A program made the translations under genes and the position numbers. 9,306 bases of DNA from an uncultured Pseudoxanthomonas sp. (GTDB taxonomy: Bacteria; Pseudomonadota; Gammaproteobacteria; Xanthomonadales; Xanthomonadaceae), in assembly GCA_946886405.1 (NCBI GenBank), contig CAMPIO010000118.1, positions 1 to 9,306 of the forward strand. The letters are read 5' to 3'. Under the pieces are notes generated by a model. The model made no database searches. It was not told where the DNA came from and was given only the letters and a program-made list of their open reading frames with translations. How positions within the stretch are numbered: the stretch's first letter is position 1; each line of letters begins with the position of its first letter. This document shows, in pieces, positions 6,097 through 9,306 of the stretch.

Positions 6097-7602
6097 ATGA
6101 GCGGAGCCGTCGACACATCAACGCCGGAACGGATACCGGAATTCAAGCAGCTGCTGGGGCATCCGCGCCCTCTGTGGATGCTGTTCATGACCGAGTTCTG
6201 GGAGCGCTTCGCGTTCTACGGCATGCGCTGGGCCCTGGCCCTGTACATCGTTGCGCAGTTCTACGCCGGCGACAGCGCGGGCGAGGCGCCGGCCAGTCGA
6301 CTCTACGGTGCGTACCTGGCGCTGGTTTACGCGGCCGCGCTGTTCGGTGGTTATGTCGCCGACCGGGTCATCGGCTACCAACGTTCGATCCTGCTGGGTG
6401 CCGTCATCATGGCGGCCGGCCTGTTCCTCATCATGCTGCCCAACGAGCAATTGTTCCGGCTTGGCCTGGCCACGGTGATCGCGGGCAATGGCCTGTTCAA
6501 GCCGAACATCTCGACGATGGTCGGCAAGCTGTATGCCACTGGCGACGGACGCCGTGATTCGGGCTTCACGCTGTTCTACATGGGCATCAACCTCGGCGCG
6601 ATGCTCGCCCCCTGGCTGACCGGCTTGCTGGCAGAGCGGATCATGGGCGGCACGCCCGCAATGCCTGCCTACAAGGTGGTGTTCCTGGTCTCGGGCATCG
6701 GCATGCTGATCAGCCTGGTGTGGTTCTGGTTCGGTCGTGCCCAACTGGAAGGCATCGGACGGCCGCAGGAGGGTGCGGAGGGCACCGGACGCGTGCTGGT
6801 CACCGCCATCTGCGCCATCGTCGCCATCCCGGTGATCTACTTCCTGCTGTCGATCGGCGCCGGCGCACTGCAGTGGATCCTGACGTTGCTGTTCGTCGGC
6901 CTGTGCGCGCTGATCCTGAAGGAAGGTTTCAAGGATGGCGCGGTGCGGCGCGACATGGCGATCGCCATGCTGATCATCTTCGTGTTCAACGTGCTGTTCT
7001 GGTGCTTCTTCGAACAGGCCGGCAGTTCGTTCAACTTCCTTGCGCAGAACATCGTCAATCGCGACTTCGGCGGCTGGGTGTTCCCGGTGGGCTGGTTCCA
7101 GTCGGTCAATTCGCTGGCGATCATCACGCTGGCGCCTCTGCTGGCGTGGCTGTGGGTGAAGATGGGCAGCAAGAATCCCTCGATCCCGCGCAAGTTCGGT
7201 CTGGGCCTGATCTTCAATGGCCTTGCGTTTCTCCTGTTGATGATCGCGTTGTCCAGCCTCGTCGATCCGCAGACGCTCAAGATCCCGTTCTGGACACTGT
7301 TCATGGTGTACGTCATCCAGTCGGTGGGCGAGCTCTGCCTGTCGCCGATCGGCCTGTCGATGGTCACCAAGCTGGCACCGGTGCGCCTGGTCGGGTTCGG
7401 CATGGGTGGCTGGTTCCTGTCCACGGCCATCGGCAACAACCTGTCGGGCATCTTCGCCAGCCATGTCAGCGGTGAAACCGGCATGACCGTCGAATCGGCC
7501 CACGCGGGCTACACGATGGGGTTCTGGATCCTGCTGGGCTCGGGCGTGCTGCTGTTCCTGATCGCGCCGCTGATCCAGAAGCTGATGCACGGCGTGAAGT
7601 GA
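6097..7602 (+). CDS. Proton-coupled oligopeptide transporter (POT/PTR2 family peptide MFS transporter)
   Basis: This inner-membrane major-facilitator protein imports di- and tripeptides together with protons. It has 501 residues, the usual length for bacterial POTs. The diagnostic ExxERFxxYG motif is at residues 33-42 (E33, E36, R37), the site that couples protons to peptide. The PTR2 signature FYMGINLGAMLAPW is at 160-173. Also present are NGLFKPN at 131-137 with the conserved lysine K135, the FFEQ segment with E306 in the seventh-helix region, and QSVGELCLSPIGLSMV at 408-423 with E412. Hydrophobic segments run throughout, consistent with 12 to 14 membrane helices, with a charged central loop near 213-232. 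A strong AGGGGGAG (6084-6091) sits 5 bases before the ATG and fixes the start. It follows kynA by 195 bases on the same strand with its own upstream signals, so co-transcription is uncertain. Which peptides it prefers cannot be read from the sequence. Confidence 0.95.
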   Translation: MSGAVDTSTPERIPEFKQLLGHPRPLWMLFMTEFWERFAFYGMRWALALYIVAQFYAGDSAGEAPASRLYGAYLALVYAAALFGGYVADRVIGYQRSILLGAVIMAAGLFLIMLPNEQLFRLGLATVIAGNGLFKPNISTMVGKLYATGDGRRDSGFTLFYMGINLGAMLAPWLTGLLAERIMGGTPAMPAYKVVFLVSGIGMLISLVWFWFGRAQLEGIGRPQEGAEGTGRVLVTAICAIVAIPVIYFLLSIGAGALQWILTLLFVGLCALILKEGFKDGAVRRDMAIAMLIIFVFNVLFWCFFEQAGSSFNFLAQNIVNRDFGGWVFPVGWFQSVNSLAIITLAPLLAWLWVKMGSKNPSIPRKFGLGLIFNGLAFLLLMIALSSLVDPQTLKIPFWTLFMVYVIQSVGELCLSPIGLSMVTKLAPVRLVGFGMGGWFLSTAIGNNLSGIFASHVSGETGMTVESAHAGYTMGFWILLGSGVLLFLIAPLIQKLMHGVK

Positions 7603-7644
7603 CGCATCGGCGCGCGCCCGACGGGCGCGCCTTTGCCGATGCGT
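7602..7644 (+). terminator. Large hairpin directly at the transporter stop codon
   Basis: The outer stem of 10 bp (7602-7611 with 7635-7644) begins at the last base of the stop codon. It encloses an inner 8-bp all-GC stem (7612-7619 with 7623-7630) with a 3-base loop, and CTTT (7631-7634) bulges between them. There is no T tail immediately after. It is probably an mRNA 3'-end structure or part of a compound terminator with the stronger hairpin at 7672-7701. Confidence 0.6.
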
Positions 7645-7645
7645 C

Positions 7646-7665
7646 ATCCCCGCGAAAGCGGGGAT
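7646..7665. repeat. GAAA-loop palindromic intergenic repeat (REP/dRS3-like)
   Basis: The perfect inverted repeat ATCCCCGC-GAAA-GCGGGGAT has 8-bp arms and a GNRA-type tetraloop, preceded by GTC and followed by CC. This is a widely scattered short palindrome in Xanthomonadaceae and other proteobacteria, and resembles the neisserial dRS3 element. When such repeats fall in a chance reading frame they give the familiar IPAFAGMT-type peptide, which is what the minus strand encodes here. It is probably a non-autonomous dispersed repeat. Multi-copy status in this genome is not visible from one window. Confidence 0.65.
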
Positions 7666-7671
7666 CCATAG

Positions 7672-7701
7672 AAAAACGGCGGCCAATGGCCGCCGTTTTT
7701 T
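7672..7701. terminator. Bidirectional intrinsic terminator between the transporter and the MarR gene
   Basis: An 8-bp GC stem (7677-7684 with 7688-7695) with a 3-base loop is flanked by five A's on the left (7672-7676) and six T's on the right (7696-7701). The structure therefore works as a classic stem plus U-tract on either strand. It ends the plus-strand transporter transcript and, 18 bases past its stop codon, the minus-strand MarR transcript. Confidence 0.9.
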
Positions 7702-7718
7702 CTATCCGCGGAAAGGTC

Positions 7719-8192
7719 TCAGCCTTCGATGCGCCTGACGCCTTCGCCTGCCAGCTTGTCGATCAGTTGGTCCAGCATGGCGCGCTCATCATCGGTGAGC
7801 GGTTCCAGCATGCGCTGGTGGTACTCGATGACCATCGGGGCGACTTCGTCATAGACCCGGAAACCCTCGTCGGTCAGCGCGAGCACCGAGCGGCGGCGGT
7901 CGTCGCCGTGGATCTCGCGCTGGATCAGGGCCCGTTCCAGCAGGCGGGCGACCGCCCGGCTGACAGCCACCTTGTCCATGGCCGTCCGGTTGGCGACTTC
8001 GCCGGCCGACAGGCCCGGGAAGCGCCCCAGCACTGCCATGACCCGCCATTCAGTGATGGCCAGGCCGAAACGGCGGTGGTATTCGCGGGAAATCGCGCTG
8101 CTGATCCGGTTGGACAGCACGCTCAACCGGTAGGAAAACAGGCGGTCGAGGTCGAAATCGGCGTGGATGGCGGGGCTGGCTGGCTGGCTCAT
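7719..8192 (-). CDS. MarR-family transcriptional regulator, probably controlling hppD
   Basis: This dimeric winged-helix DNA-binding protein of 157 residues has the normal length for MarR regulators. An N-terminal dimerisation helix lies around residues 13-40, followed by the helix-turn-helix (LSAGEVANRTAMDKVAVSRAVARL, about 61-84, with the recognition helix near 73-88). The charged beta-wing DDRRRSVLALTDEG is at 97-110 and the C-terminal dimerisation helices at about 111-150. The GDDRRRSVLALT wing is diagnostic of the family. The gene is divergent from hppD across a 78-base gap containing a perfect 14-bp palindrome, so repression of hppD and of itself is the natural inference. The inducer might be homogentisate or 4-hydroxyphenylpyruvate, but nothing in the sequence shows this. 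The start at 8192 has only a weak ribosome-binding site. No equally good alternative ATG lies before the conserved region. Confidence 0.93.
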   Translation of the reverse strand: MSQPASPAIHADFDLDRLFSYRLSVLSNRISSAISREYHRRFGLAITEWRVMAVLGRFPGLSAGEVANRTAMDKVAVSRAVARLLERALIQREIHGDDRRRSVLALTDEGFRVYDEVAPMVIEYHQRMLEPLTDDERAMLDQLIDKLAGEGVRRIEG

Positions 8193-8208
8193 GCTGCGCT
8201 GCTACTTG

Positions 8209-8236
8209 TTGTTGGTTTCAGCTGAAACTATAGAAT
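8209..8236 (+). promoter_or_regulatory. Candidate hppD promoter overlapped by a MarR operator, with an opposing marR -10 box
   Basis: For hppD, TTGTTG (8209-8214) and TAGAAT (8231-8236, 5 of 6 matches) are separated by 16 bases and lie 34 bases before the ATG. The spacer is almost entirely the palindrome at 8215-8228. On the minus strand TATAGT (8232-8227, 5 of 6) could be the marR -10, with TTGCCG (8253-8248) a poor -35 at 15 bases. The two -10 boxes would overlap, so a single bound repressor could block both genes. The -35 hexamers are weak matches. Confidence 0.5.
8215..8228. promoter_or_regulatory. Perfect 14-bp palindrome, likely MarR operator
   Basis: GTTTCAGCTGAAAC is fully self-complementary, at the usual size for a site bound by a symmetric MarR dimer. 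It begins 23 bases upstream of the marR start codon and ends 42 bases upstream of hppD. The location between the two candidate promoter elements of hppD is what makes the operator role convincing. The binding protein is inferred from adjacency. Confidence 0.7.
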
Positions 8237-8270
8237 GGGGCATATCCCGGCAAGCCTAGCGAGGCGTCCC

Positions 8271-9306
8271 ATGTCCGCACAACCCAATTCTGGCATCCAG
8301 CCTACGACCTTCGACAACCCGATGGGCATCGACGGCTTCGAGTTCGTCGAGTTCGCCGCCCCGCAGGGACAGGCGCATCTGCTGCACGAGTACTTCCGCA
8401 AGCTGGGCTTCGTGCAGGTGGCGCGGCACAAGACCCGGGCGATCAGCACCTACCGTCAGGGCGACTGCACCTTCCTGATCAACGAGGATCCGGACTCCTT
8501 TGCCGCGCGCTTCGCCGCCGAACACGGTCCCAGCGCCTGCGGCTTCGCGATCCGGGTGAAGAAGCTGGCCGAATGGGCGCGCGTGCAGGCGCTGAAGAAC
8601 GGTGCCGAGTCGTTCAGTGCCGCCGACGAGCTGACCAAGGCCGTGGCCGCGCCGGTCATCAAGGGCATCGGCGACTGCATGCTGTACATCGTCGACCGCT
8701 ACGACGCGCAGGGCACCATCCACGATCCGGATTACGAGTATCTGCCCGACGTGGACCTGATGCCGACCGGTTTCGGCCTGACCTTCATCGACCACCTGAC
8801 CCACAACCTCTACCACGGCAACATGGCCAAGTGGGCGGACTACTACGAGCGGCTGTTCAACTTCCGCGAGATCCGTTACTTCGACATCAAGGGCGCCAAG
8901 ACCGGCCTGCTGTCCAAGGCGATGACCGCACCGGACGGCATGGTGCGCATCCCGCTCAACGAGTCGAGCGACCCGAAGAGCCAGATCAACGAGTACCTCG
9001 ACGCGTACAAGGGCGAGGGCATCCAGCACATCGCCTGCTTCACCGACGACATCTACACCACGGTCGAGCGCATGCGCGAGGCGGGCGTCGACTTCCTCGA
9101 TACGCCGGACACCTACTTCGACGTGATCGATCAGCGCATCCCGGACCATGGCGAAGATGTCGCGCGCCTGGCGCGCAACAAGATCCTGATCGACGCCGAC
9201 GTGGAGACCAAGCAGCGCAAGCTGCTGCAGATCTTCACCCAGAACGCACTGGGCCCGATCTTCTTCGAGATCATCCAGCGCAAGGGCAACGAAGGCTTCG
9301 GCGAAG
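8271..9306 (+). CDS. hppD: 4-hydroxyphenylpyruvate dioxygenase (partial, C-terminus cut by window edge)
   Basis: This non-heme Fe(II) dioxygenase converts 4-hydroxyphenylpyruvate to homogentisate in tyrosine/phenylalanine breakdown and in pyomelanin formation. 345 codons are present with no stop before the right edge. Family members are about 355-370 residues, so only the last few are missing. There are two vicinal-oxygen-chelate domains: an N-terminal one, about 18-155, and the catalytic one, about 165-345. The iron ligands are all visible: H175 in IDHLTHN, H253 in IQHIAC and E333 in FFEIIQRKGNEGFGE. The substrate-pocket segments RIPLNES (226-232) and SQINEYL (237-243) also match the family. 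GAGG (8261-8264) lies 6 bases before the ATG, supporting this start. Homogentisate dioxygenase (hmgA) often follows in related genomes, but it is outside the window. The gene is divergent from the MarR regulator, its probable repressor. Confidence 0.97.
   Translation, partial: MSAQPNSGIQPTTFDNPMGIDGFEFVEFAAPQGQAHLLHEYFRKLGFVQVARHKTRAISTYRQGDCTFLINEDPDSFAARFAAEHGPSACGFAIRVKKLAEWARVQALKNGAESFSAADELTKAVAAPVIKGIGDCMLYIVDRYDAQGTIHDPDYEYLPDVDLMPTGFGLTFIDHLTHNLYHGNMAKWADYYERLFNFREIRYFDIKGAKTGLLSKAMTAPDGMVRIPLNESSDPKSQINEYLDAYKGEGIQHIACFTDDIYTTVERMREAGVDFLDTPDTYFDVIDQRIPDHGEDVARLARNKILIDADVETKQRKLLQIFTQNALGPIFFEIIQRKGNEGFGE

Noticed and set aside
6118..7686. Open frame of 522 residues on the minus strand opposite the peptide transporter
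   Set aside because: The composition is that of an antisense shadow of a membrane protein (Gln, His, Asp, Arg rich). Its first residues (WIPAFAGMT) are only the translated dispersed palindrome.
8256..9149. Open frame of 297 residues on the minus strand opposite hppD
   Set aside because: It is the antisense frame of hppD, which shows all iron ligands in the right order on the plus strand.
1..9306. Novel defence, mobile or biosynthetic system
   Set aside because: All complete genes belong to familiar families, there is no transposase, integrase, CRISPR array or tRNA edge, and the genes look alike in base composition by eye.

Overview
This is a GC-rich, tightly packed stretch of chromosomal DNA. 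It reads as a gammaproteobacterium of the Xanthomonadaceae (Stenotrophomonas / Pseudoxanthomonas / Luteimonas-like). The main support is the tryptophan 2,3-dioxygenase, which matches the well-studied Xanthomonas campestris enzyme residue for residue at the active site. Further support comes from the heterodimeric 2-oxoacid dehydrogenase E1 and a GAAA-loop intergenic hairpin repeat of a kind common in this group. Genus is an inference.

Layout, left to right. (1) Minus strand, 1-1299: the end of an operon encoding the E1 component of a 2-oxoacid dehydrogenase complex, alpha subunit complete and beta subunit cut by the left edge, joined by a 4-base ATGA overlap. (2) Minus strand, 1585-4830: a 1081-residue secreted nuclease of the ExeM/NucH type, with a signal peptide, lamin-tail domain, OB-fold-like region, metal-dependent endonuclease domain and two tandem C-terminal CARDB/DUF11-like beta-sandwich repeats. 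A strong hairpin follows it. (3) Plus strand, 5041-5901: kynA, tryptophan 2,3-dioxygenase, divergent from the nuclease. (4) Plus strand, 6097-7602: a proton-coupled oligopeptide transporter (POT/PTR2). (5) 7602-7701: three consecutive hairpins, the last a clear bidirectional terminator. (6) Minus strand, 7719-8192: a MarR-family repressor. (7) Plus strand, 8271 to the right edge: hppD, 4-hydroxyphenylpyruvate dioxygenase, cut just before its C-terminus. A perfect 14-bp palindrome lies between the divergent marR and hppD genes, inside a plausible hppD promoter.

Taken together, the window suggests protein and amino-acid scavenging. A peptide importer supplies amino acids, KynA opens the tryptophan ring, HppD makes homogentisate from the tyrosine/phenylalanine keto acid, and the E1 alpha/beta enzyme oxidises a 2-oxoacid (pyruvate or a branched-chain keto acid). 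The secreted nuclease degrades extracellular DNA. The shared purpose is inferred from adjacency. Each enzyme assignment rests on visible motifs. I found no phage, CRISPR, toxin-antitoxin or transposase genes and no clear undescribed system. The points most worth checking are the marR/hppD operator, the nuclease's C-terminal repeats, and the repeat and hairpin structures flanking the peptide transporter.
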